Counted from the stretch's first letter, positions 17,989 to 28,708 are shown. The stretch: DNA of 64,000 bases from Flavobacterium sedimenticola (GCF_030053345.1 NZ_JASGBP010000012.1:1-64000), one strand, 5' to 3'. Notes: generated from the sequence alone by a model not told the origin. Made by a program: numbers and translations.

Positions 17989-20788
17989 ATAGTTTTTCTT
18001 TGAGATATTGCGCGGTAATCGACATCTTGTTGTTGACGATTTCCTCGGGCGTTCCCACGGCTAACAGTTGGCCACCGTTTTCGCCGCCTTCGGGTCCTAA
18101 ATCGATAATCCAATCGGCACATTTAATCAAATCCAAATTGTGCTCGATGACAATAATGGAATGTCCTTTTTCGATTAAAGCATCAAAAGACGCTAATAAT
18201 TTTTTGATATCGTGAAAATGCAATCCGGTAGTGGGTTCGTCAAATACAAACAGCGCTTTTTCTTTGGTTACTCCTTTCACTAAAAAAGAAGCTAATTTGA
18301 TACGCTGTGCTTCGCCACCCGAAAGGGTAGAAGACGATTGTCCCAGTTGCACATAGCCCAAACCAACATCTTGTAACGGTTGTAGTTTTTGGATAATTTT
18401 GGTTTGCTTGTGTGTGTTGAAAAATGCAATAGCATCGTCTATGGTCATAGTCAAAATATCGTCGATGTTCTTACCTTCAAAAGTCACTTCCAGCACTTCT
18501 TTTTTGAAACGTTTGCCGCCGCAGGTATCGCAAGGCAATGAAACATCGGCCATAAAGACCATTTCTACATTAATAGAACCTTCCCCTTTACAAGTTTCGC
18601 AACGGCCGCCATCGACATTAAAAGAGAAGTGCTTGGCCTGATAACCGCGGACTTTAGACAGCTTTTCTTTGGCATACAAATCCCGAATATCGTCATAAGC
18701 CTTGATGTAGGTCACCGGATTGGAACGCGAACTACGTCCGATTGGATTTTGATCGACGTATTCGATGTGTTTGATGTGTGAAAAACTACCCGTTAATTCG
18801 GTGAACTGTCCGGCTTTGTCGCCAACACCTTCCAGCTTTTTTTGCATGGCGGGAAATAAAATTTTCTTCACAAGCGTACTTTTGCCGCTACCCGAAACTC
18901 CGGTAATTACCGTGAGGCTTTCCAGCGGAAAGGACACATCTATATTTTGGAGGTTGTTTTCCCGAGCGCCTTTGATTTCGATGTAATTATTGGATTTTCT
19001 TCTTTTTTTCGGAATGGCAATTTCGAGTTTTCCATTTAAATAATTCGCCGTTAACGTATCGGATGCTAAGATTTCGTCAAAGGTTCCTTCGGCAACCAAT
19101 TCACCACCAAAGGTTCCGGCTTCCGGTCCGATATCGATAATTCTGTCGGCCGCTTTCATAATATCTTCATCGTGTTCTACCACGATAACCGTATTGCCTA
19201 AGTCGCGCAAATTTTTCAATACTTTAATCAGTCGTTCGGTATCTTTCGGATGCAAACCGATACTGGGTTCGTCCAAAATATACATCGAACCGACCAGACT
19301 GCTTCCCAATGAAGTCGCCAAATTGATACGCTGGGATTCGCCGCCCGAAAGTGTAGCGGAGTTTCGGTTTAAAGTGAGATAATCCAAACCTACATCACTC
19401 AAAAAGGCCAAGCGATTGTTGATTTCAATCAAAAGACGTTTCGCCACTTTGGCATCATAGTCCGATAGTTGCAATGCGGCAAAAAACGGAATCAAGCGCT
19501 TGATCGGCATGTCCACCAATTCGGATATGGTTTTTCCGCCTACCGAAATATAATTGGCTTCTTTACGCAAACGCTTGCCTTTACAGGTGGTACATTTGGT
19601 TTTGCCGCGATAACGGGACAACATCACGCGGTTTTGTATTTTATAGTTTTTTTCTTCTAATTCTTTGAAAAAGTCATCCAATCCGGTGAAGAATTTGTTT
19701 CCTTTCCACACCAACTCTTTTTGTTCTTCGCTGAGCTCAAAATAGGGTTTGTGAATCGGAAAATCGAATTTGTAGGCATTGTTGACCAACTGATCTCGAT
19801 ACCAACTCATGCTTTCGCCCCGCCACGGGAAAATGGCATTTTCATAAACAGACAACGCCGTGTTGGGAATGACCAATTCTTCATCAATCCCGATGATGTT
19901 GCCGTAACCTTCACAAGTAGGGCAGGCTCCGTACGGATTATTAAAGCTGAACAAATGGATATTTGGTTCTAAGAATGTCATGCCGTCTAATTCAAAATTG
20001 GAACTGAATTCCAATCGTTTTTGCGTATCGGCGTTTTGCAAATAACAAATCCCTTTCCCTTCAAAGAATGCCGTTTGTACGGCATCGGCTAATCGATTGT
20101 AAAAATCGTCATCCGCCTCAGTATCGGTGTTGATTACAATTCGGTCAATAATCAACAGTATGTCTTTGTTGTCGAGTGCATGTTGATCGATTTGGTCCAA
20201 GCGTACCATTTCGTTTTCTACCAAAATTCGGGCAAAACCTTGTTGCAACAGCACTTTGAGCTTGTCTTCAAGTTTTCGGCCTTCTTCCAAATGGATTGGT
20301 GAAAGCAATAGCCAACGGGTTTCTGTTTCAAAGGTTTTAACGGCATTTACCACGTCTGTCACAGTGTCTTTTTTGACCTCATTACCCGAAACCGGTGAAA
20401 ATGTTTTGCCGATACGGGCAAAGAGAAGTTTCAGATAATCGTAAATCTCGGTTGATGTTCCTACAGTCGAGCGCGCATTGGTGGTATTCACTTTTTGCTC
20501 AATGGCAATGGCCGGAGCAATTCCTTTGATGTATTCTACTTTCGGTTTGTCTAAACGACCTAAAAATTGACGAGCATAGGAGGAAAGGCTTTCCACATAA
20601 CGACGTTGCCCTTCGGCATATAAGGTATCGAAAGCCAAACTTGATTTTCCCGAACCCGAGAGGCCGGTTATCACCACCAATTCATTGCGCGGAATGGCAA
20701 CGTCTAAATTCTTTAAATTGTGAATTTGCGCTCCTTTAATCAGGATGTTTTTTTTAGGCTCTAAGGTGGCAATTTCTGTACTTTTCAT
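17987..20788 (-). CDS. uvrA: Excinuclease ABC subunit A
   Basis: 933 residues from the ATG at 20788 (MKSTEIATLEPKKN); the 35 codons upstream do not resemble UvrA and are left out. UvrA is the DNA-damage-sensing ATPase of nucleotide excision repair and works with UvrB in the cytoplasm. Both ABC halves are complete: Walker A 'GLSGSGKSS' at 42-50 and 'GVSGSGKST', signatures 'LSGGESQRI' and 'LSGGEAQRI', and Walker B 'VFDEPTTGLH'. Zinc-binding Cys pairs are CPTC, CTTC, CETC and CDTC. A TATCTTTG -7 element is at 20808-20815 on the - strand. Many Flavobacteria carry more than one uvrA paralogue, so this may not be the only copy. Confidence 0.96.
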   Translation of the reverse strand: MKSTEIATLEPKKNILIKGAQIHNLKNLDVAIPRNELVVITGLSGSGKSSLAFDTLYAEGQRRYVESLSSYARQFLGRLDKPKVEYIKGIAPAIAIEQKVNTTNARSTVGTSTEIYDYLKLLFARIGKTFSPVSGNEVKKDTVTDVVNAVKTFETETRWLLLSPIHLEEGRKLEDKLKVLLQQGFARILVENEMVRLDQIDQHALDNKDILLIIDRIVINTDTEADDDFYNRLADAVQTAFFEGKGICYLQNADTQKRLEFSSNFELDGMTFLEPNIHLFSFNNPYGACPTCEGYGNIIGIDEELVIPNTALSVYENAIFPWRGESMSWYRDQLVNNAYKFDFPIHKPYFELSEEQKELVWKGNKFFTGLDDFFKELEEKNYKIQNRVMLSRYRGKTKCTTCKGKRLRKEANYISVGGKTISELVDMPIKRLIPFFAALQLSDYDAKVAKRLLIEINNRLAFLSDVGLDYLTLNRNSATLSGGESQRINLATSLGSSLVGSMYILDEPSIGLHPKDTERLIKVLKNLRDLGNTVIVVEHDEDIMKAADRIIDIGPEAGTFGGELVAEGTFDEILASDTLTANYLNGKLEIAIPKKRRKSNNYIEIKGARENNLQNIDVSFPLESLTVITGVSGSGKSTLVKKILFPAMQKKLEGVGDKAGQFTELTGSFSHIKHIEYVDQNPIGRSSRSNPVTYIKAYDDIRDLYAKEKLSKVRGYQAKHFSFNVDGGRCETCKGEGSINVEMVFMADVSLPCDTCGGKRFKKEVLEVTFEGKNIDDILTMTIDDAIAFFNTHKQTKIIQKLQPLQDVGLGYVQLGQSSSTLSGGEAQRIKLASFLVKGVTKEKALFVFDEPTTGLHFHDIKKLLASFDALIEKGHSIIVIEHNLDLIKCADWIIDLGPEGGENGGQLLAVGTPEEIVNNKMSITAQYLKEKL

Positions 20789-20927
20789 GGCAAAAAAGGA
20801 ATGTTGGCAAAGATAATCATTTCTGAAGAGTGAAATGCCATGGAACGAACTACATTTTTTAAGTTTTATATTGACTACTTCAAAATGAAACAATATTTTT
20901 ACCTTCTGTTAATGACAAACCAATTTT

Positions 20928-23747
20928 ATGTGGCATCGTAAATTAATATCCAAGCCTTTATTGATCATAGTATTATTTGTATTTCACCTTTCGGCACAGG
21001 AACTCCCGCCGATTGTGCGTTACGGTTCTACAGTTTATGGTGCAGGGAATCAGAATTGGATGATTACTCAAGATAACAATCAGTTTGTTTATTTTGCCAA
21101 CAATGAAGGATTATTGGAATTTAATGGTTCAAATTGGACGCTGTATGCCTCTCCAAATGAAACCATTATACGTTCAGTAAAAGTAGTAGGTAATCGCATT
21201 TATACCGGTTGCTACATGGAGTTTGGTTTTTGGAAAAGAGAAACTAACGGGACATTGAAATATACGTCTTTGAGCCAAAGAATAAAAAATAAATTAATCG
21301 AAGATGAGCATTTTTGGAATATTATCAATTTGGACCAATGGGTTTTATTTCAATCCTTTAACCGGATATACGTTTACAATACCAAGGATAACAGTTTTCA
21401 GTTTATTGACAAGCATCCTTATATTTTCAGATGTTATAAGATTAATAATTCCATTTATTTTCAAGCCATAGGCGAAGGTTTGTATGAAGTGGTTAACGGA
21501 AAAAGTGTATTGGTTTGTGATGATGACGCTATCAAAAGGAACCGGATTGTGGAAATATACAAACACAAAGACGGGCTGTTGTTCCAAACCGAAAGAGCCG
21601 GTGTTTTTAAGTTTGAAGATAACACATTAACTCCGTTTTATTTCGAATCTGACAACGAGTTAAGACCCAATTCTATTTTTTCCGCCAAGATGTTATCTGA
21701 CGGTGGTTTTGCATTAGGTACCATTTCTAACGGAATTTACATCTTGGATAAATTGGGCAAAATTCGATACCACATTACGCAAAACAGCGGCTTAAGCAAC
21801 AACACGGTTTTATCGATTAATGAAGACGCCGACAATAATTTGTGGTTGGGTTTAGACAACGGAATTGATTGCATCAATTTGCAATCGCCCATTAAAAGCT
21901 ATAAAGATGACTCGGGATTTTTAGGAACGGTGTATGCTTCGATAAAATTTAAAGACCGCATTTATATAGGAACCAACCAGGGGTTGTTTTATAAAAGTGC
22001 GCTAACGAATGATACATTTCACTTTGTAGCCGGAACCAAAGGTCAGGTTTGGACGCTTTTTGAATTTGACAACCAATTGTTCTGCGGCCATGATTTGGGA
22101 ACATTTCTTATTGGTGCAAATGATATTCGTTTAATCTATAAAGAATCAGGAACGTGGAAATTTAACAGAGTTCCCGGACATTCTAATCTTATTTTACAAG
22201 GAAATTATAACGGATTGTCGATTTTGGAAAAAGAAGGGAACAGTTGGGTTTTTAAAAACAAAATGCAGGGATTTGATATTTCATCGCGCTATTTTGAAAT
22301 ATCAAATAAGAATCAAATCTATGTTGGGCACGAATACAAAGGTGTTATCAAGGTTTCACCCGCTAACGACTTTTCTAAAGTCAATGCATTTCACATTCTG
22401 CCGACGCCACACAAAGGCAAACACATCAGTTTGGCCCAATACAACGGCGTCATATACTTTGCCGGAAGAGAAGGTATTTTTAAATTGAACAACAAAACAG
22501 ACGTTTTTGAAAAAGATCAGCATTTGAGTTCTGTTTTCAAAAACAACGAATACATTTCGGGCAAGCTAAATGTAGACAAGTCCAATAAAATGTGGTTATT
22601 TACCAAGAGTTATCTCTACTATCTTACTTCCGGTAATTTTAATGCCGATTTAAAAAAGCATAAGATACCGATTCCCTTTTCGATTACAAATCCGATGATT
22701 GGTTACGAAAACATTACTCAAATCTCCGACGGAGAATATTTGGTAGGCAAAACAGACGGCTATTTTATTATCAACTTGGCCGATTTTAAAGTAAAGAGTC
22801 ACAATATTATTTTAACCAATATTAGTGTCAATAAATTAAATGAGCGTGGTTTTGATCTTTCCATGACCGATACGGGAGAGTTACAGCACGACGAGAATAA
22901 TTTGGTTTTTAATTATACTGTTCCTCAATACAATCGATTTATTGATGTGGAATACCAATATATGCTGGAAGGGCAGCAAGGGCAGTGGAGCGATTGGAGC
23001 GCTAAGTCGAGTGTTAACTTTAAAAACTTAGAGCCTGGAGAATACACTTTTAAAGTTAGGGCTAAAATTGCTAATTCATCACCCGAAAATACGGTAGAGT
23101 ACAAGTTTACTATTGAAAAACCATGGTATGCCACTAATTTAGCTTGGTTTATTTACTTGTTTCTTTTTGTGATTATGGCTTATTATGTGAATAAGGCATA
23201 CAAGAATTATTACCGCAAACAAGAAGAAAAACTGATTGAAGAAAATAATTTGTTGCTTGAAATTGCCGCCCTGGAGAACGAGCAACAATTGATGAAATTG
23301 CGAAATGAGCAATTATCTCAGGATGTTGATGCCAAAAACAGAGAATTGGCGGTATCTACCATGAGTTTAATTAAGAAAAATGAATTGTTGAACATTATCA
23401 AAGAAGATTTAAAGAAATCGGCAGAAGAAAATAGTGGTAGAAGCATTAAATCGGTTATCTCAACCATTAACAGAAACATCACTGAAGATGATTCCTGGAA
23501 TGTATTTAAAGAAGCTTTTGATAATGCCGATAAAGATTTTCTTAAAAAGATTAAGGCAGCGCATCCCAGTTTAACGCCTAGTGATTTAAAACTGTGTGCC
23601 TATTTGAGGCTTAATTTATCCTCAAAAGAAATTGCTCCTATGCTCAATATTTCGATTCGGAGTGTGGAGATAAAACGATATCGTTTGCGTAAAAAATTAA
23701 ATTTGTTACACGATGACGGTTTGGTAAATTACATTTTAAGTATATAA
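20928..23747 (+). CDS. Membrane-spanning propeller/Y_Y_Y/LuxR-type regulator of the glucan locus
   Basis: 939 residues. A signal peptide (ending LSAQ) is followed by about 600 residues of beta-propeller repeats of the two-component-regulator type ('LSINEDADNNLWLGLDNGID', 'GTVYASIKF...IYIGTNQGLFY'). A Y_Y_Y (triple-tyrosine) sandwich covers about 620-735 ('VEYQYMLEGQQGQWSDWS', 'LEPGEYTFKVRA'), then one transmembrane segment (about 740-757), a coiled coil (about 765-815) and a C-terminal LuxR-type helix-turn-helix ('LTPSDLKLCAYLRLNLSSKE', 'ISIRSVEIKRYRLRKKL'). It has no histidine kinase or receiver domain, so it probably senses oligosaccharide outside and binds DNA inside within one protein, as SusR-like regulators do. 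It directly precedes susC and most likely controls the whole locus. Confidence 0.9.
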   Translation: MWHRKLISKPLLIIVLFVFHLSAQELPPIVRYGSTVYGAGNQNWMITQDNNQFVYFANNEGLLEFNGSNWTLYASPNETIIRSVKVVGNRIYTGCYMEFGFWKRETNGTLKYTSLSQRIKNKLIEDEHFWNIINLDQWVLFQSFNRIYVYNTKDNSFQFIDKHPYIFRCYKINNSIYFQAIGEGLYEVVNGKSVLVCDDDAIKRNRIVEIYKHKDGLLFQTERAGVFKFEDNTLTPFYFESDNELRPNSIFSAKMLSDGGFALGTISNGIYILDKLGKIRYHITQNSGLSNNTVLSINEDADNNLWLGLDNGIDCINLQSPIKSYKDDSGFLGTVYASIKFKDRIYIGTNQGLFYKSALTNDTFHFVAGTKGQVWTLFEFDNQLFCGHDLGTFLIGANDIRLIYKESGTWKFNRVPGHSNLILQGNYNGLSILEKEGNSWVFKNKMQGFDISSRYFEISNKNQIYVGHEYKGVIKVSPANDFSKVNAFHILPTPHKGKHISLAQYNGVIYFAGREGIFKLNNKTDVFEKDQHLSSVFKNNEYISGKLNVDKSNKMWLFTKSYLYYLTSGNFNADLKKHKIPIPFSITNPMIGYENITQISDGEYLVGKTDGYFIINLADFKVKSHNIILTNISVNKLNERGFDLSMTDTGELQHDENNLVFNYTVPQYNRFIDVEYQYMLEGQQGQWSDWSAKSSVNFKNLEPGEYTFKVRAKIANSSPENTVEYKFTIEKPWYATNLAWFIYLFLFVIMAYYVNKAYKNYYRKQEEKLIEENNLLLEIAALENEQQLMKLRNEQLSQDVDAKNRELAVSTMSLIKKNELLNIIKEDLKKSAEENSGRSIKSVISTINRNITEDDSWNVFKEAFDNADKDFLKKIKAAHPSLTPSDLKLCAYLRLNLSSKEIAPMLNISIRSVEIKRYRLRKKLNLLHDDGLVNYILSI

Positions 23748-24042
23748 CTATACAGCTTCTGTTAAAAATACCTCAACAATACCTTTACAACAACCTTTTC
23801 GTAAATCTTTTTTTTCCTTTTTTCACGCGTCAACGTGTATAATTTTCAATTGGATTTACGTTGTTTTTCGGCAGTTTTGTTAAATTCTTAATTATTAGCA
23901 ACAAAAATTTCAATATGTATATTTTTTGTTGTGGTTGGTAACGTATATCGTATTTTCTAAATAAATAATTTAACAACATCTTAACAGGACACATAAGGTG
24001 ACCTGAAAAATTAACCAAAAACCAATATAATATTAATCGCTT
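23748..24042 (+). promoter_or_regulatory. Promoter region of the glucan locus
   Basis: 295 bases without a gene. CACGCGTCAACGTG (23824-23837) contains CACG/CGTG half-sites and could bind the regulator. A weak promoter match is TTG at 23929-23931, 19 bases, then TATTTTCT at 23951-23958. The untranslated leader would then be about 75 bases. The start of this stretch (23754-23764) carries AGCTTCTGTTA, which recurs as the stem of the hairpin at 31999-32025. Confidence 0.4.
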
Positions 24043-27000
24043 ATGAATTTAAAGCTATTTTCTGAAAGATTTAGGAGAAATCTATTCCTATTATCTGTGT
24101 TTTTTGCCTTTGTAGCAGCAGCTCAGGCACAAAAAACGGTTACCGGAACAGTCAACTCCGGAGGCTTGCCTCTACCGGGAGCTAATGTGACAGCTAAAGG
24201 AACAAAAGTCGAGACTTCTACCGATATTGACGGTAAGTTTTCAATTAATGTGCCTAAGGATGTCAACACTTTGGTTGTATCATTTATTGGCTATACGACG
24301 CAAGAAGTTGCTGTTAAAGATGGCAACATGGTTATTGAATTAATCGAGGCCAGTAACAACCTCGAGGAGGTAGTCATCAATGTAGGATACGGTAGCCAAA
24401 AGAAGAGTGTAGTAACCGGTGCAATTTCTAAAGTTACCGCGAAAGACTTGGAAAACGTACCAAACGGTAGAATCGAGCAGGCGCTTCAAGGTAGAACCGC
24501 TGGTGTTACCATCGCTATGAATGCCGGGCAACCTGGTTCCGGTTCAACAGTACGCGTCCGAGGGATTACCACCTTAAATGATAATAACCCACTTTGGGTT
24601 GTTGATGGTGTTCTAATGGATCCGGGAGCATTGGGTTCAATCAATCAATCCGATATCGAATCTATTGAAGTCTTAAAGGACGCAGCTACAGCAGCTATCT
24701 ATGGTGCACAATCTGCGGCGGGTGTAATTTTGGTAACTACTAAAAAAGGAAAATCAGGTAAACTAATAGTGAGTTATAATGGTTTTGAAGGTGTCTCTTC
24801 TCCGGAAAGAACCTTAAAATTGTTAAATGCCACACAATACGGAGCCATCATGAACGAGCGTTTTGTGAATGGAGGAGGATCCGGTTCTGTTCCATATCCT
24901 GACTTAGGTGCTTTGGGTAAAGGAACCGATTGGCAAAAGGCCATATTCAATGACGGTGCCCGTAGATACCTGCATGAATTGAGTTTGAGCGGAGGCAGTG
25001 AAATGTCTAATTACTATTTTTCATTCGGAACTCAAGAGCAAGAAGGAATTGTAATGACGGATATTTCCAAATACCAGAAAAAGAACATTCGTTTAAACTC
25101 GAGTCATAAAGTAAAAGATTGGTTGACTATAGGACAAACGTTAGGGTATACCCATCAAAAAACAATTGGTATCGGAAATACGAACAGTGAGTATGGTGGA
25201 CCGTTGAGTTCAGCCATCAATTTAGATCCAACTACTCCAATTGTTGAGACAGATCCAATTATAGCTAACGGAATAGCTTATAGTAATCCTTATGTAATAA
25301 GAGATAGTGATGGAAATCCTTACGGAATTTCCAGTGTGGTGGGTCAAGAAATGACCAACCCTTTGGCTTATGCCAAGACAAGAATGGGACAATACAACTG
25401 GTCTGACGATTTCATTGGTAATGTTTATGCGGAAATCAAGCCTATGAAAAACTTAAAATTTAAAACCACTTTAGGAGCCAAATTGGCATATTGGGGCGGT
25501 CAAGGATTTACTCCGTTATATTATTTGAGCCCTACAGTTAATAACACTACGTTAAACAACATTTCAAGAATAGAAAACAGAGCGTTTAACTGGAATGTGG
25601 AGAATACACTAACCTATAGCAGAATTATTAAAGATCACAATTTTACAGTTTTATTAGGACAAGGAGCCTATAAAGATAATGAGTTCTACAAAGTGACCAG
25701 TGCAACTCATTTCGGATTGAGTACTAATATTTATTCTGAAGCCTCATTCAACGATGGTACGGTAATTCAAGATAATAAAGTAGGTTATGCTTATGATGTT
25801 CCGGCTAGAGTTACAACATCATTATTTGGTCGTTTGAGTTATGACTATAAAGAAAAATATTTGTTCACCGGACTTATCAGACGAGATGGTTCATCACAAT
25901 TTGGACCTAACCACAAATATGGTAATTTTCCCTCTTTCTCTTTGGGCTGGGTTCCAACCAAAGAAGAGTTCTGGAAAGAAAACAAGATTTTAAACACCCT
26001 CAAGCTTCGTTTAAGTTATGGAGTTACCGGTAATAGTAGAATTCCAAGTTTTGCTTATCAGGCTATTATTGAAGGTGGTCGAAATTACAGTTTCGGAAGT
26101 AACGGTGTTGTAACGTCTGGTTCTACACCGGGTAGAATTCAAAACCCTGACTTAAAATGGGAAGAGACCACGCAAACCAATATCGGTTTCGATTCCAAGT
26201 TATTTAATGACTTCACCTTTACATTCGACTGGTATAAAAAGAAAACTTCAGGAATTTTGTTGGATCCGGATTTGCCGGGATATGTTGGTGATGAAGCACC
26301 ACCATTTCAAAATATTGGCGGAATGAATAATACCGGAGTTGAGTTTGAACTGGGGTATAAAAAGAAGATTAACGATTTTAACCTATCGGTGAATGCTTCT
26401 CTTGCAACAATCAAGAATGAGGTTACCAATTTAGGTCCGGTAGATTATTATGCGGGTCCTGGATTCCAGTCAATGGGGGCTGTTACCAGAACTCAGGTTG
26501 GTCAAGCCTATAACTCGTTTTATGGTTACCAAACAGCCGGTGTTTTCCAAAATCAGGAAGAAATTAACGCTTATACTAATGACTCAGGTGGACTTATTCA
26601 ACCTAATGCTGTACCGGGTGATTTCAGATGGAAAGACCTTAACGGTGACGGCAGTATCACAGCTGATGACAAAACTTTCTTGGGAAGCCCACTGCCAAAA
26701 GTCACTTTCGGTTTTACCATCAATATGGATTACAAAGGTTTTGATATGATGATTTTTGCACAAGGGGCAGCCGGGAACAAGATTTTCCAAGGATTACGTC
26801 GTTTAGATATTGCCAACGCTAATTATTCTACAGAAGTATTAAGTAGATGGGTAGGAGAAGGGACGTCTAATTCTTATCCGAGATTGTCAACAAGTGACAA
26901 CAACGGTAACTTTACCAATATGTCTGATTTTTATTTAGAGGATGGTGATTATTTGAGATTTAAAGTAGTTCAATTGGGTTATACCTTGCCTTCAGACATT

Positions 27001-27174
27001 ATTAACAAAGTTGGTCTGCAAAAAGTTCGTTTGTATGTTACCGCTGAAAACTTATTTACTTTAACCAAATATACAGGTTACGATCCGGAAATCGGAGGCG
27101 ATGTGTTTGGTATCGACAGAGGTTATTATCCACAAGCCCGCTCATTTATGTTCGGAGCTAACATTCAATTCTAA
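24043..27174 (+). CDS. SusC/RagA-family TonB-dependent transporter
   Basis: 1043 residues. After a signal peptide (ending AAAQAQ), residues about 30-105 form the carboxypeptidase-regulatory-like domain ('KTVTGTVNSGGLPLPGANVT', 'VSFIGYTTQEV'). Then come 'NNLEEVVINVGYG' and the plug domain, with the SusC signature 'SIEVLKDAATAAIYGAQSAAGVILVTTKKG' (cited in part: 'VLKDAATAAIYG' and 'GVILVTTKKG'). The remainder is a beta-barrel ending in the aromatic 'MFGANIQF'. It imports large oligosaccharides across the outer membrane, energised by TonB, with the SusD partner as lid. The gene for that partner follows after 11 bases. Context makes beta-glucan oligosaccharides the probable cargo. Confidence 0.96.
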   Translation: MNLKLFSERFRRNLFLLSVFFAFVAAAQAQKTVTGTVNSGGLPLPGANVTAKGTKVETSTDIDGKFSINVPKDVNTLVVSFIGYTTQEVAVKDGNMVIELIEASNNLEEVVINVGYGSQKKSVVTGAISKVTAKDLENVPNGRIEQALQGRTAGVTIAMNAGQPGSGSTVRVRGITTLNDNNPLWVVDGVLMDPGALGSINQSDIESIEVLKDAATAAIYGAQSAAGVILVTTKKGKSGKLIVSYNGFEGVSSPERTLKLLNATQYGAIMNERFVNGGGSGSVPYPDLGALGKGTDWQKAIFNDGARRYLHELSLSGGSEMSNYYFSFGTQEQEGIVMTDISKYQKKNIRLNSSHKVKDWLTIGQTLGYTHQKTIGIGNTNSEYGGPLSSAINLDPTTPIVETDPIIANGIAYSNPYVIRDSDGNPYGISSVVGQEMTNPLAYAKTRMGQYNWSDDFIGNVYAEIKPMKNLKFKTTLGAKLAYWGGQGFTPLYYLSPTVNNTTLNNISRIENRAFNWNVENTLTYSRIIKDHNFTVLLGQGAYKDNEFYKVTSATHFGLSTNIYSEASFNDGTVIQDNKVGYAYDVPARVTTSLFGRLSYDYKEKYLFTGLIRRDGSSQFGPNHKYGNFPSFSLGWVPTKEEFWKENKILNTLKLRLSYGVTGNSRIPSFAYQAIIEGGRNYSFGSNGVVTSGSTPGRIQNPDLKWEETTQTNIGFDSKLFNDFTFTFDWYKKKTSGILLDPDLPGYVGDEAPPFQNIGGMNNTGVEFELGYKKKINDFNLSVNASLATIKNEVTNLGPVDYYAGPGFQSMGAVTRTQVGQAYNSFYGYQTAGVFQNQEEINAYTNDSGGLIQPNAVPGDFRWKDLNGDGSITADDKTFLGSPLPKVTFGFTINMDYKGFDMMIFAQGAAGNKIFQGLRRLDIANANYSTEVLSRWVGEGTSNSYPRLSTSDNNGNFTNMSDFYLEDGDYLRFKVVQLGYTLPSDIINKVGLQKVRLYVTAENLFTLTKYTGYDPEIGGDVFGIDRGYYPQARSFMFGANIQF

Positions 27175-27185
27175 TAATAAAAGAC

Positions 27186-28697
27186 ATGAAAAGAAATATT
27201 AAAATTTTAGCCATAACCGTTTTAACAGCTTCAATGTTGCTTACCTCTTGTAGTGAGGACTTTTTAGAAGTTGACCCTAGCGGTTTAAATGTTGAAGACA
27301 ATTACTATAGAAATGAGACTGAAGCTTTTGCCGGATTGGTAGGAGTTTATGATATGGTAAGGAAAAATTCAGGAGGATTTGAAAACATGATTACCATGTT
27401 CAATGCAGGTTCTGACGACCAATTTGCCGGAGGCGGTAGTTCTTCGGATGGTGCCGGAATACAATCATTTTCAAATTACACCATTAACTCTAATACCATT
27501 CCGAGAAGCTTTTGGGATGATTATTACAGAGGTATTTACAGAGCTAATTTGTTATTAACCAAATTACCGGGTGTACCAATGAATGAAACAACTAAGGCAA
27601 GGTTTGCATCAGAAGCCAAAATTCTCAGAGCGTATTACTATTTTAATTTGGTAAGAATGTTTAAGAATGTTCCTCTGATTTTAGAGCCATTGACCCCTTC
27701 ACAATATTATTCGCTAACTCAAGCCAATCCGGCTGAAGTGTACGCACAAATTGAAGCCGACATAACCGGTTCTATTGCCGATTTGCCAATGACTGTAAAC
27801 GTTTCTACAGATGGTGGTCGTTTGACTCAAGGTTCTGCTCGGGCAATTTTGGGTAAAGTATACCTTTATCAAGGGAAAAACGCTCAAGCAGCCGCCGAAT
27901 TGGCTCAGGTTAACGGAACTCCCGGAGGTGTAAGTCAGTATGGTTACAGCTTATTAACAAACTATAATGACTTATGGAATTTCTCTAACAAATTCAACTC
28001 AGAGTCAGTGTTAGAAGTTGCCCATTCTGCTCAAGGTTCGTACTGGGGAATTTGGGGAGGAAACTCAGATGAGGGAAATACTGTAAATGTTATGGTAGGA
28101 CCAAGAAGTTATGTAAGATTGAATAGTGCTTTTGCACCAGATCTTCCTTCCGGATGGAGCTTCAATGTATTCACAGAGGATTTCTATACTTTTATGCAGG
28201 GTGACCCGAGATTCAATGCCACAATATTAGATTTGAAAGCACTGAAACAAGCCGGACACGCCGATTACATCGGAGGATATCAGGATACCGGTTATTTCTT
28301 AAATAAGTTTATGCCAAAACAAGCCGATGTTTATTCCGGCCCCGGTGATGCCGTTTTAAATTACCGACAAAATACGTATGCCATCAGATTGGCAGATACC
28401 TATTTGATGGAAGCGGAAGCATTAGGCGGAACCGGATCAAGAGCACAAGCATTGCTCGATGCAGTAAGGTCACGCGTTGGTTTGGCTTCTGTACCGGTAT
28501 CTTTAAATGCTATAAAAGAAGAAAGAAGAAGAGAATTAGCAGGTGAAGGTCACAGATGGTTCGATTTGGTTAGATGGGGAGATGCTCCGACTAAATTGGC
28601 CAGCAGAGGTTTTGTTGCCGGTAAGAATGAAATTTTACCGATTCCGGCATTTGAATTAGAAAGTACTCAAATTGTACAAAATCCTGGTTATAATTAA
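27186..28697 (+). CDS. SusD/RagB-family glycan-binding lipoprotein
   Basis: 503 residues, lipobox LTSC followed by 'SEDFLEVDPSG', the usual RagB start. The family core is visible as 'RANLLLTKLPGVP', 'FASEAKILRAYYYFNLVRMF', 'YAIRLADTYLMEAEALGG' and 'IKEERRRELAGEGHRWFDLVRWG', here shortened to the typical 'ERRRELAGEGHRWFDLVRWG'. TPR-like helices form the ligand platform that closes over SusC at the cell surface. It is co-transcribed with susC (11-base gap). The ligand is inferred from the neighbouring beta-glucanases. Confidence 0.96.
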   Translation: MKRNIKILAITVLTASMLLTSCSEDFLEVDPSGLNVEDNYYRNETEAFAGLVGVYDMVRKNSGGFENMITMFNAGSDDQFAGGGSSSDGAGIQSFSNYTINSNTIPRSFWDDYYRGIYRANLLLTKLPGVPMNETTKARFASEAKILRAYYYFNLVRMFKNVPLILEPLTPSQYYSLTQANPAEVYAQIEADITGSIADLPMTVNVSTDGGRLTQGSARAILGKVYLYQGKNAQAAAELAQVNGTPGGVSQYGYSLLTNYNDLWNFSNKFNSESVLEVAHSAQGSYWGIWGGNSDEGNTVNVMVGPRSYVRLNSAFAPDLPSGWSFNVFTEDFYTFMQGDPRFNATILDLKALKQAGHADYIGGYQDTGYFLNKFMPKQADVYSGPGDAVLNYRQNTYAIRLADTYLMEAEALGGTGSRAQALLDAVRSRVGLASVPVSLNAIKEERRRELAGEGHRWFDLVRWGDAPTKLASRGFVAGKNEILPIPAFELESTQIVQNPGYN

Positions 28698-28708
28698 TAG
28701 TAAAAGAT

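Noticed and set aside
20789..20893. 35-codon N-terminal extension of uvrA
   Set aside because: UvrA proteins start close to the first ATP-binding half; the extension resembles leader sequence and overlaps the -7 element at 20808-20815.
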